NCBI RefSeq assembly: GCF_009765225.1
Contig: NZ_VMSF01000001.1
Span: 1,612,001-1,676,000, forward strand
Origin: Leifsonia sp. AG29
GTDB taxonomy: Bacteria > Actinomycetota > Actinomycetes > Actinomycetales > Microbacteriaceae
Length of the DNA: 64,000 nt
Direction of reading: 5' to 3'
Under the pieces are notes generated by a model. It saw only the letters and a list, made by a program, of their open reading frames with translations. It searched no databases and was not told the DNA's origin. A program made the translations under genes and the position numbers. Position 1 is the first letter of the stretch. Every line of letters starts with the position of its first letter. Positions 29,283 to 37,196 of this stretch are shown one piece after another.

Positions 29283-30176
29283 ATGGCGAGTCTGAGTACC
29301 TCGGCTGGATGGCGCCGGTTGGCTCTGATCGTGGTGGCCGTCTTGGCGCCCATCGGGCTGAGTATGGTGGGCTTCGCAATTCTGGATATTCAGGGGTTCA
29401 TGCGTTCGAGCTGGGCGTTCTGGGTCTTGATGGTGTGCCTCTTTGTCCCGTATTCGTTGGCATATACCGCTGACATATTTCGGCGGCGAGAGGCGCGCAC
29501 GGCCGTGAGTTCTGCTGGCGACGCATCGCCACTCGTGTTCGCCAGCTCGTCGAGCGTGCCGCTGTCGGAGCCGGAGATCGGCCGCGTGGAGTCCGCTTCG
29601 CGTTCTCATTACGGCTGGATATGGGTTGGGTTCGCTGCCTTCGTCGCCTATGCGGCATTTCGGATCGCCTGGGCATTGGCAGGGGGTGCCGCTTTCGATT
29701 GGACGGCCGTGATCGCACTGGTCGCCATTGTGTGCTTCGCGAGCATAATGCCGAGCGTGGTTGCGTGGCAGCGCTTCCGAAGGGCAGTTCTGCGCATCGA
29801 CAAAGCGCGCGCGACCTGGCCGGCCTTCCGCACCGACCAATTCGCTACCGAGCTGCACCGGTCAAGGCCGGGCGCAACGATTCCGCAAGACCTGATCCTT
29901 TCGGCGAGCAACTCCACGGTCGACGTGTGGACGGCCGAACGCGAGCCACGGCTGCTCGTATCCTTTCCGCGCGATGCGGCCACAACTCTAAACGCGTTCG
30001 CCAGCGTCGACCGGCTGGGGTCCTCGGGTGTTCGCATCGAGCGTCACGACGGCCACTCGGTGGAACCCTACGAGTTCATCGCCCGGCGCAAGGGAGTCCT
30101 CACGTACTTCCGGACAGACGAAGCCACCGCCCAGCGATGCGCTGAAGAGCTGACGTCGGGGCGAGGGTCGGAGTGA
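29283..30176 (+). CDS. Polytopic membrane protein, putative immunity partner of the orphan tip
   Basis: 297 residues from ATG 29283, with AGGAG overlapping the upstream stop codon region, so coupled to the orphan tip. It has four hydrophobic segments (about 10-34, 41-65, 103-127 and 134-155) and then a soluble domain of about 130 residues: DLILSASNSTVDVWTAER, PRLLVSFPRD, YEFIARRKGVLTYFR and a final helix ATAQRCAEELTS. The order (helices, beta-rich domain with a WxxxR/P turn, capping helix) repeats that of 26454. No named family recognised. Confidence 0.6.
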   Translation: MASLSTSAGWRRLALIVVAVLAPIGLSMVGFAILDIQGFMRSSWAFWVLMVCLFVPYSLAYTADIFRRREARTAVSSAGDASPLVFASSSSVPLSEPEIGRVESASRSHYGWIWVGFAAFVAYAAFRIAWALAGGAAFDWTAVIALVAIVCFASIMPSVVAWQRFRRAVLRIDKARATWPAFRTDQFATELHRSRPGATIPQDLILSASNSTVDVWTAEREPRLLVSFPRDAATTLNAFASVDRLGSSGVRIERHDGHSVEPYEFIARRKGVLTYFRTDEATAQRCAEELTSGRGSE

Positions 30177-30387
30177 TTGCGACCATTAAGAGCCCGCGCC
30201 AGCCTGCGAGCAGTTCGTCGACCTCCGGACTCCGTGTCACCGCGGAGTCTCTGACCTTCGCGAGAACGCGGGTACTTCAGCGGCGTCCCAGGACCGGTGA
30301 GAGCGCCACAAGCACACGAGGGACGAAGCTCCCTTGTAGGGGAGGGTGTATCTGCAGATCTTGCAAGTACTCCCGAGACAAACTGAC

Positions 30388-30401
30388 ATAATGTGCATTA
30401 T
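30388..30401. promoter_or_regulatory. Palindromic operator-like site
   Basis: ATAATGTGCATTAT: a perfect 6-2-6 inverted repeat, strikingly AT-rich in this genome. It looks like a binding site for a dimeric regulator, but no gene starts within 200 bases downstream, and the regulator is unknown. Confidence 0.4.
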
Positions 30402-30546
30402 CAGCGATATTGCTCGAGCCGCGGCGAACGGCGCCGACTAGGCTCCGGGCATGTTCCCGGCGCACACTGTGACCGAGTCGAATCGCACAGAAGCATCTGG
30501 ATCGGCAACTCGGCGTCACAGAAGCTGCACCGGATTCCGTTCCCGA

Positions 30547-30573
30547 TGTCGAAGCCGACCGGGCCCGATCGTC
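30547..30573 (+). promoter_or_regulatory. ECF-type promoter of the DGPF-sigma pair
   Basis: TGTCGA (30547-30552), a 17-base spacer and CGTC (30570-30573). This matches the ECF42 signature described for Streptomyces venezuelae (-35 TGTCGA, -10 CGA/TC). It lies just upstream of the DGPF-protein/ECF42-like gene pair, so autoregulation is likely. Confidence 0.6.
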
Positions 30574-30607
30574 ATCTCCGTGACAGATGCTCACGAAAGG
30601 AAATCTC

Positions 30608-30994
30608 ATGCGTTATGAATTGCTTCTCCATTATCCCGAGATGAGTCTGGACGAACTCGGCGACGAAGCTCTGGCCGAGGGCATGCGGGCGTTCGACGAG
30701 TACGCGAAGGCCCTCGATGCCTCGGGCGTTCTCCGAAGCGCCGAGGTGCTCCAGCCCTCCGCGGTGACGACGACGGTGCGCGTCCGGGACGGGCAGCTCC
30801 TCATCCAGGACGGCCCCTTCGCCGACACCAAGGAGCAACTCGGCGGCACGTTCGTCATCGAGGTCGATGATCTCGACGAGGCGATCCGCTGGGCCCAGCA
30901 GGCTCCGTCGGTCGCCTGGGGCGGCGTCGAGATCCGTCCTGTCTCGACGCGGTTCGTCGACGGAGCCTGGCAGGGCCAGGTACCTGTGCGGTAG
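30608..30994 (+). CDS. YCII-related DGPF-domain protein
   Basis: A 128-residue YCII-fold protein. It carries the eponymous LIQDGPFADTKEQLGGTFVIE segment of DGPF proteins, the usual partners of ECF42 sigma factors. Catalytic function is unknown. The start ATG at 30608 has AAAGGAAA upstream. It is separated from the sigma gene by 8 bases and preceded by a TGTCGA/CGTC promoter, so it is probably a target of that sigma factor. Confidence 0.9.
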   Translation: MRYELLLHYPEMSLDELGDEALAEGMRAFDEYAKALDASGVLRSAEVLQPSAVTTTVRVRDGQLLIQDGPFADTKEQLGGTFVIEVDDLDEAIRWAQQAPSVAWGGVEIRPVSTRFVDGAWQGQVPVR

Positions 30995-31002
30995 GCGCCG
31001 AC

Positions 31003-32073
31003 GTGACGAGCAGCCAGGAGGCGCGCAGCGCGGTCGAATCCGCCGTGCGCGCCTCCTATGGCCGGCTCATCGCCCTGCTGGCCGGCTCCACCGGTGATCT
31101 GGGCCTCGCGGAGGACTGCCTGTCCGACGCTCTCGAGCGGGCGCTCCGGCTCTGGCCTGCAACCGGGGTGCCCGGCAACCCGGAAGGATGGCTGGTGACC
31201 GTGGCGAGAAACCGTCTGCGCGACGTCCTCAAGTCAGCAGCGCGCCGCTCCGGCGTGCCGCTCGACGAAGAGTCAGACCCCATCAGGGCGGTGACCGCTG
31301 ACATCGAGAGCATTCTCGAGCGCGGTGAGCGGATCCCCGACCGCCGCCTCGAGCTTCTGTTCGCGTGCGCCCACCCCGCGATCGACCCGGCCGCTCGCAC
31401 TCCCCTGATGCTGCAGGCCATCCTCGGGTTCGACGCGGCTCGCGTGGCGGCTGCCTTCGACATGGCGCCCGCCACGATGTCGCAGCGCCTCGTGCGGGCC
31501 AAGCGAAAGATCCGCGATGCCGGCATTCCCTTCGCGCTTCCGACACGCCTGGACATGCCCACGCGGACAACCGCTGTCCTCGAAGCGATCTACGGCGCCT
31601 ACGCGCTCGGCTGGCTCGACGATCACGACGACGTGCGACTGTCCATCGCCGAGGAGGCGCGCTGGCTGGCGCTGCTCACCGCCTCCCTCCTCGAGACCGA
31701 TGCCGAGGCGTGGGGTCTGGCCGCCCTGCTCACGTTCGCGCAGTCCCGGGCGCCGGCTCGTGCGGCGACGCCCTGGCCGCCGCTCGACGAGCAGGACACC
31801 TCCCTCTGGGACGCCGACCTCATCGCTGAAGCCGAATCCCTCCTGCATCGCGCGGCGCGACTGTCGAGCGAGGGCGACAAACACCGGCTGGGCAGATTCC
31901 AGCTGGAGGCGGCGATCCAGTCCGTACACTGCGATCGCGCACGCACGGGCACCCTCGACCGGGCCGCGCTGCTGACTCTGTACCGAGGGCTCGTCCAGGT
32001 AGCACCGACACGAGGGGCGTTGGAGGCGCTTGCCGCCGTAGAAAGCAGCAACACGTCCGATCCGTGGGGCTGA
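31003..32073 (+). CDS. ECF42-type RNA polymerase sigma factor
   Basis: 356 residues. Sigma-2 near 15-80 (LGLAEDCLSDALERALRLWP, PEGWLVTVARNRLRDVLK) and sigma-4 near 120-175 (QAILGFDAARVAAAF, MSQRLVRAKRKIRDAG). A long C-terminal extension with YALGWLDDHDD and LAEEARWL-like text follows, as in ECF42 (DUF6596). This group has no anti-sigma factor; the extension controls activity. The protein stops after ALEALAAVESSNTSDPWG, shorter than the roughly 400 residues usual for the group, so the end may be degraded. GTG start at 31003. Confidence 0.9.
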   Translation: MTSSQEARSAVESAVRASYGRLIALLAGSTGDLGLAEDCLSDALERALRLWPATGVPGNPEGWLVTVARNRLRDVLKSAARRSGVPLDEESDPIRAVTADIESILERGERIPDRRLELLFACAHPAIDPAARTPLMLQAILGFDAARVAAAFDMAPATMSQRLVRAKRKIRDAGIPFALPTRLDMPTRTTAVLEAIYGAYALGWLDDHDDVRLSIAEEARWLALLTASLLETDAEAWGLAALLTFAQSRAPARAATPWPPLDEQDTSLWDADLIAEAESLLHRAARLSSEGDKHRLGRFQLEAAIQSVHCDRARTGTLDRAALLTLYRGLVQVAPTRGALEALAAVESSNTSDPWG

Positions 32074-32183
32074 CTCCCCCGGCCTCCCGGCGGCGAGAAT
32101 CACTCTTCCGCAGTGCGGATAACCGCCGTTAGTGTTCGATCGAGCCCGCATTCCGCGGCCACCGCCATAAGAAGGGATGAACC

Positions 32184-32810
32184 ATGAGCGCCACCGACCC
32201 GGTCGACTCCGTGCTCCACGAACTCTCTCTCGACGCGAGCCGGATGAACCGGTCCGCGATCAACGGCGTCCGCACCGGACTCGGCGTCAGCGGCGCCGTC
32301 GCCGTCCTGCTCGGCGTGGTGCTGCTGTTCTGGCCCGAGAAGACGCTCGCCGTCCTCGCGATCTTCCTCGGCATCTACTTCATCGTCGCCGGGGTCGTCC
32401 GGCTGGCGATCGGCATCTTCGCGCGCGGCATCACAGCCGGAATCCGGACGCTCAACATCATCCTCGGCGCGCTGCTCGTGTTCGCGGGAGTGATCGCGCT
32501 CAAGAACGTCTCGGTCGCCGCGGCGACCCTCGTCATCCTCGCCGTGGCGTTCGTGGGCGTCGGATGGATCATCGAGGGCGTGATGGCGCTCGTCGAGTCC
32601 GGCGCGGCCGCCTCGCACGGCTGGGCCATCGCGTACGGGATCATCAGCATCATCGCCGGTCTGTTCGTGCTGGTGCTCCCGGCGTCGTCCGCCCTCTTCC
32701 TTCTGATCTTCGCGGCGATCATGCTGATCATCCTCGGGATCATCGCCATCGTCCGGGCGTTCACCTTCGGACGCGCAGCACTGGCGGCCTCCGCCCCGCA
32801 GACGGCCTGA
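32184..32810 (+). CDS. HdeD/DUF308-like membrane protein
   Basis: 208 residues with six hydrophobic segments in three similar pairs (VAVLLGVVLLFWPEKTLAV, LNIILGALLVFAGVIAL, WAIAYGIISIIAGLFVLVLP). The F/L-W/P-x-x-(T/S) turn after the first helix of each pair is the DUF308/HdeD pattern. HdeD is linked to acid stress in E. coli; the role here is unknown. ATG 32184 follows AGAAGGG. Confidence 0.88.
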   Translation: MSATDPVDSVLHELSLDASRMNRSAINGVRTGLGVSGAVAVLLGVVLLFWPEKTLAVLAIFLGIYFIVAGVVRLAIGIFARGITAGIRTLNIILGALLVFAGVIALKNVSVAAATLVILAVAFVGVGWIIEGVMALVESGAAASHGWAIAYGIISIIAGLFVLVLPASSALFLLIFAAIMLIILGIIAIVRAFTFGRAALAASAPQTA

Positions 32811-32825
32811 CGGCGCAGCGCCGCC

Positions 32826-34835
32826 TCAGGCGCGCCTCCCGACGGGGAGGTGCCTCCCCCACCACTCGAGGATGATCTCGAACCGCTCACGACGATGCCG
32901 CGGCCGGCCGCTCCGGCTCAGTTCGTGGTCCTCCCCGGGGAAGATCACGAGTTCCGAAGTCACGCCGTTCCGTTTAAGCGCCGCGTAATACCGCTCCGCC
33001 TGGCCCAGCGGGCACCGGAGATCGCTCGCGGAATGCAGCACGAGCGTGGGTGTACGCACCTGGCCCACCACGGCCTGCGGGCTCTGCGAACGCACCTGCT
33101 CCGGGTCGGTGCCGGTGTACTCGTCGCTGAAGAAGCTGCCGATGTCGCTCGTGCCGACGAACGCCTCGGGGTCCAGATAACCCCGCTCCACGATCGCTCC
33201 GGCGAAGCGGTGGTCATGCGCGATCGTCCACGCGGTCAAGTAGCCGCCGTACGAGCCTCCCATGATGCCGACGCGGGAGGCGTCGAGCCTCGCCTCCTGC
33301 GCGATGACCCCGTCGAGGAAGTCCAGGACGTCGTTCAGGTCGACCGTGCCCATGCGCTGTCTGATCACGCGCCCGTGCTCCTGGCCGTATCCCGCGGACC
33401 CCCGGGGATTCGGCAGCAGCACGGCGTAGCCCGCGCCCGCGTAGACCTGCGCCTCGTCGAACAGACCGTGCGTGTACGCGGCGAACGGACCCCCGTGGAT
33501 GTCGAGCAGGACCGGATGCGGCCCCTCCCCCTCCGGAACGACCACCCAGCCGTGAACGGGGTAGCCGTCGCGGCCCGCCACAGTGACCTCGCGCGGCTCG
33601 ATCACGCCCGCGCGTCGCAGCGGCGCCGAGAAGTCGGTGAGCCGCCGGAGGCCGCTCGAGGTCACCTCGCCCACATCTCCAGCGGTCCGGCTGTCTGCGA
33701 ACGAGACGACGACGGTGGTCGCACCCCCGTCGCGAGCGACGACTGCCGCTCCGGTGACGACGGTCCTCTCGTCCGTCAGGGCGCGGTAGCCGCTCGAACG
33801 ATCGACCTCGGCGAGCACGAGTGCGCCGCGGCGCCGGTCGCGCACGAGCACCGCGCCGTCGCGGAGCGAGACGATGTCCGACTCGGTGAGGTCGACGGAC
33901 TCGGGATCGGTCAGGAGGCGCGGAACGCTTCCCGGGCTCTCCACGACGTAGAGGGAGGTGTTCCGCGCCACGAAGTCGCGGCCGCTCTCCCCCACGTCCT
34001 GGGCGAGGAAGTAGAGGGCTCCGTCACCACCGAATTCGACCGAGAGCACGCTGAACGATCCGTGCGGGCCCGTGATGTCGACTGCTTCTCCGGACCCGTC
34101 CACCGGAAGGAGGTGAACGCCGGAGCGCAGGTCAGCGTCGCGCGTGTCGTGCCGGGCGGACACGAACGCCAGGGTCGCTCCGTCCGGCGACACCGCGATC
34201 GAACCGTCGTCCCACTCCCCCCACGTGAGCTGCACCGGATCGGCCGCACGCGGCTTCTCGCCGGTGCTGCCGTCCGGGTTCGGAACCGGCGCCGGCTGGG
34301 GTTCGGCCCACACGTCGGGCACGGCGACGCGGTAGACGTGCGCCCGGCGATCGATCGTGTATCCGAGACCGTTCGACTGATATTTCAGTCCGTGGATGCG
34401 CCGAGCGGGCTCTGCAGCGGGATCGATACCCTCGACGGTGCCGTATCGGCCCTGCTCGGGCTCCCGGCTGACGAAGAGCAGGGAACGACCGTCCGGCGTC
34501 CACACGAACTCCGACACGCCGAGCTTGCGATCGGTCACCGCCACCGGTTCGCCGCCGACCGCGTCCATCACGTACAGCTGCGGCGGCGATTTCGGTGCCG
34601 CGCGCAGGAAAGCGAGCAGATGCCCGTCCGGAGAGAACGCCGGCGACGTGTCACGGAAACCCCGCGTCAGGCGGCGCGGCGCTGCGTGCCCGGTCAACGG
34701 GATCGTCCAGAGCTGGCCGACCGCGGCATCGGCGGCCAGGGAGGGATGCGTCACCGAGACGACCGCGCGGGACGCGCCCGGGTGCACGGTCGGTGCGGAG
34801 ACGCTCGTCAGCAGGTCGAGATCGGTCGCCCTCAC
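32826..34835 (-). CDS. S9-family prolyl oligopeptidase-type serine peptidase
   Basis: 669 residues. The N-terminal two thirds is a beta-propeller with repeated WD/PD40-like blades (FSPDGHLLAFLRAAP, WTPDGRSLLFVSRE). The C-terminal alpha/beta hydrolase domain carries GGSYGGYLTAW (Ser near 527), ASDLRCPLGQAE with Asp and FPGEDHELSRSG with His. It is probably an acylaminoacyl- or dipeptidyl-peptidase that acts on short peptides. No signal peptide. GTG start 10 bases after the SDR gene on the same strand, with GGAG upstream: an operon. Confidence 0.93.
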   Translation of the reverse strand: MRATDLDLLTSVSAPTVHPGASRAVVSVTHPSLAADAAVGQLWTIPLTGHAAPRRLTRGFRDTSPAFSPDGHLLAFLRAAPKSPPQLYVMDAVGGEPVAVTDRKLGVSEFVWTPDGRSLLFVSREPEQGRYGTVEGIDPAAEPARRIHGLKYQSNGLGYTIDRRAHVYRVAVPDVWAEPQPAPVPNPDGSTGEKPRAADPVQLTWGEWDDGSIAVSPDGATLAFVSARHDTRDADLRSGVHLLPVDGSGEAVDITGPHGSFSVLSVEFGGDGALYFLAQDVGESGRDFVARNTSLYVVESPGSVPRLLTDPESVDLTESDIVSLRDGAVLVRDRRRGALVLAEVDRSSGYRALTDERTVVTGAAVVARDGGATTVVVSFADSRTAGDVGEVTSSGLRRLTDFSAPLRRAGVIEPREVTVAGRDGYPVHGWVVVPEGEGPHPVLLDIHGGPFAAYTHGLFDEAQVYAGAGYAVLLPNPRGSAGYGQEHGRVIRQRMGTVDLNDVLDFLDGVIAQEARLDASRVGIMGGSYGGYLTAWTIAHDHRFAGAIVERGYLDPEAFVGTSDIGSFFSDEYTGTDPEQVRSQSPQAVVGQVRTPTLVLHSASDLRCPLGQAERYYAALKRNGVTSELVIFPGEDHELSRSGRPRHRRERFEIILEWWGRHLPVGRRA

Positions 34836-34845
34836 GATGCGGCCG

Positions 34846-35616
34846 TCACTCCGCGACCGGCGCGAAGCTGGAGACGTCGCCCACCAGCCGGGTGTGATCG
34901 GCCGGAACGGGGTCGACCACGGCGGCGGCGACCTCGGCGGCGAACTCGCTGACGTTGTAGAGCTTGCCGGCGGCCTCCTTGCGGGCGTCGATCGCTCCCG
35001 GGTTCAGCCGGTTGAGCAGCGTCGCCGTGATGGTGCCCTCGATCATGTCGCCCGACACGACCACGAACTCGATGCCCTTCTCGGTGAGGCTCGGGAGGAG
35101 CTCGCGCAGAGCGTCCTCGCCCGCGCGCTTGCTGAGGGCGACGGCCTCGTACTCCGGCATGGTCGGCGTGGTGCGGATGAAGTGCGCCTGGTGGCTCGTG
35201 ACGAAGACGACCCGCGACCCGGATGCGAGGAGCGGCAGCGCTGCCGTGAGGACACCGACCTGGGCGTCGCGGTTGAGCTTCATCGCGTAGTCCTCGGCCA
35301 TGCCGGACTCCATGCCGCCCGACGCGTTGAGCACGAGGACGTCGAGGCCGCCCCACTCCTGCTCGACCGTGCGGAACATGGCCTCCACGGACTCCTGGTC
35401 GGTGAGGTCGGCACCGACGACGAGCGCCTCGCCCCCGCGCTCGCGGATGGCGTCGGCGAGCTTGACGGCCCGCGCCTCCTTGTTGCGGTAATTGATCGCG
35501 ACACGCGCCCCGGCCTCAGCAAGGTACTGGACGGTGTCGGCCCCGATTCCGCGCGACGAGCCCGTGACGAGGGCGCGCCTTCCGGCCAGGGACTGCGGGG
35601 CGAGAGGGTTGGACAC
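34846..35616 (-). CDS. SDR-family oxidoreductase lacking the canonical YxxxK
   Basis: 256 residues of Rossmann fold: nucleotide-binding TGSSRGIG (18-25), acidic ADLTD, NASGG (97-101). Ser141 in FVTSHQAHF fits the catalytic Ser. The next part reads PEYEAVALSKRAGED: if Lys163 is the catalytic Lys, the position of catalytic Tyr holds Val159, and a Tyr is found at 156. It may therefore use a shifted Tyr or be inactive as a classical reductase. GTG start at 35616 with GAGGAGA upstream. It precedes the S9 peptidase in the same operon. Confidence 0.85.
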   Translation of the reverse strand: MSNPLAPQSLAGRRALVTGSSRGIGADTVQYLAEAGARVAINYRNKEARAVKLADAIRERGGEALVVGADLTDQESVEAMFRTVEQEWGGLDVLVLNASGGMESGMAEDYAMKLNRDAQVGVLTAALPLLASGSRVVFVTSHQAHFIRTTPTMPEYEAVALSKRAGEDALRELLPSLTEKGIEFVVVSGDMIEGTITATLLNRLNPGAIDARKEAAGKLYNVSEFAAEVAAAVVDPVPADHTRLVGDVSSFAPVAE

Positions 35617-35724
35617 GGGTTCTCCTCGGACTGTGGACAGCTGCTTTCTGAGACTACCAAGTGGGTTCCCGGCGCTGTCCCAAGCACCTGCTAGCGTCAG
35701 AGAAAGCAGTGAAAGAGGCACACC

Positions 35725-36225
35725 ATGGACATCACATCCTTCGCATGGATCGTGTGGCTCGTCCTCATCCTCGTGTTCATCATCATCGAGATGCTCTCGC
35801 TCGATCTCGTCTTCCTGATGATGGCCATCGGCAGCCTGGGCGGCCTCGTCTCCGGCCTCGTCGGCGTTCCCTGGTGGGGCCAGCTGATCATCGCCGCCGC
35901 GCTGTCGGTGGTCCTGATCTTCTTCATCCGGCCTCCGCTTCTCCACGCCCTCAAGCGCGGCTCAGACCCGTACAAGAGCAACGTCGAACGCCTCATCGGC
36001 ATGAGCGGAACGGTCGTCGAGACGGTCTCGCGCAGTTCGGGCCTCGTGAAGCTCCAGATCGGCGAGACCTGGACCGCCCGCCTGGTGCACGCCCACGACG
36101 CACCGCCCCAGCTCGTCCCCGGCGACCACGTCGTCGTCGTCTCGATCGAGGGTGCGACCGCCGTCGTCGCCCCGGCACCGGTCTCGGCCGGCACCGACGG
36201 CATCACCGAGAGGAGCGTTCCGTGA
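35725..36225 (+). CDS. NfeD-family membrane protein (OB-fold type)
   Basis: 166 residues. The N-terminal half has three or four membrane helices (WIVWLVLILVFIIIEML, VFLMMAIGSLGGLVSGLVG, LIIAAALSVVLIFFIRP). The C-terminal half is a soluble OB-fold (IGMSGTVVETV ... GETWTARLVH ... LVPGDHVVVVSIEG). NfeD proteins work with stomatin/SPFH partners in membrane domains. The next gene is such a partner and overlaps it by 4 bases (GTGA). Confidence 0.92.
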   Translation: MDITSFAWIVWLVLILVFIIIEMLSLDLVFLMMAIGSLGGLVSGLVGVPWWGQLIIAAALSVVLIFFIRPPLLHALKRGSDPYKSNVERLIGMSGTVVETVSRSSGLVKLQIGETWTARLVHAHDAPPQLVPGDHVVVVSIEGATAVVAPAPVSAGTDGITERSVP

Positions 36226-37196
36226 ACAACGTCAGCCAGCTCATCGTGACGATCGTGGTGACCGCGATCGTCCTGGTGATCGCGATCTTCGTCCTGGTCA
36301 CGCTCTTCCGGTCGGTCCGGATCATCCCCCAGGCCCGAGCCGGGGTGGTCGAACGACTCGGGAGGTACCACAAGACCCTCAACCCCGGGCTGAACGTCGT
36401 CGTGCCCTTCATCGACAAGGTCCGCCCGCTGCTCGACATGCGCGAGCAGGTCGTCTCGTTCCCGCCGCAGCCGGTGATCACCGAGGACAACCTCGTCGTC
36501 TCCATCGACACCGTCGTCTACTTCCAGGTGACGGACGCGCGGGCCGCGACGTACGAGATCGCCAATTACCTCGGCGCCGTCGAGCAGCTCACCACCACGA
36601 CCCTCCGCAATGTGGTCGGCGGCCTCAACCTGGAGCAGGCCCTCACCAGCCGCGACAACATCAACGGCCAGCTGCGCATCGTCCTCGACGAGGCGACCGG
36701 CAAGTGGGGCATCCGCGTCTCGCGCGTCGAACTGAAGGCGATCGAGCCGCCCGCGTCCATCCAGGACTCCATGGAGAAGCAGATGCGCGCGGAGCGCGAC
36801 CGGCGTGCCGTGATCCTCACCGCGGAGGGCAACAAGCAGTCCGAGATCCTCAACGCCGAGGGCCTGAGGCAAGCGGCGATCCTGAGGGCCGAGGGCGAGG
36901 CGAAGGCCGCCGTGCTCCGGGCCGAGGGCGAGGCGAAGGCGATCACGACGGTGTTCGGCGCGATCCACGAGGGCAACCCCGACAGCCTGCTGCTCGCCTA
37001 CCAGTACCTGCAGACCCTGCCCAAGCTGGCGGACGGCGCATCGAACAAGCTCTGGATCATCCCGAGCGAACTCACGGAGGCCCTCAAAGGCATCGGCCAG
37101 GCGTTCGGAACCCGCGCCGGCGACGCCGGCCCCGTCACGCCGGGCGCGACCGACACCGTCGCCGTCCCCGCCGGCGACGGGCCCGCTCCGGCGTGA
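36222..37196 (+). CDS. SPFH/band 7 (stomatin, QmcA-like) protein
   Basis: 324 residues. One N-terminal membrane helix (IVTIVVTAIVLVIAIFVLVTL) is followed by the band 7 domain (RIIPQARAGVVERLGRYHK, LLDMREQVVSFPPQPVITED) and a long Ala/Glu coiled coil with repeated AEGEAKAAVLRAEGEAKAI. The tail is Pro/Ala-rich. It likely forms oligomeric rings or cages at the inner membrane. Translationally coupled to the NfeD gene, and its stop overlaps the GDPD start (GTGA). Confidence 0.94.
   Translation: MNNVSQLIVTIVVTAIVLVIAIFVLVTLFRSVRIIPQARAGVVERLGRYHKTLNPGLNVVVPFIDKVRPLLDMREQVVSFPPQPVITEDNLVVSIDTVVYFQVTDARAATYEIANYLGAVEQLTTTTLRNVVGGLNLEQALTSRDNINGQLRIVLDEATGKWGIRVSRVELKAIEPPASIQDSMEKQMRAERDRRAVILTAEGNKQSEILNAEGLRQAAILRAEGEAKAAVLRAEGEAKAITTVFGAIHEGNPDSLLLAYQYLQTLPKLADGASNKLWIIPSELTEALKGIGQAFGTRAGDAGPVTPGATDTVAVPAGDGPAPA

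Larger units (their letters stand above)
30177..30607. other. Intergenic boundary of the accessory region
   Basis: 431 bases with no convincing gene. It contains a 14-base palindrome (30388-30401) and an ECF-type promoter (30547-30573). The first half is less GC-rich and probably still belongs to the RHS region. Confidence 0.5.

Noticed and set aside
30277-30609. 110-codon minus-strand frame between the RHS region and the DGPF gene
   Set aside because: Ser/Arg-rich composition, no ribosome site, and it covers the ECF promoter and the palindrome.
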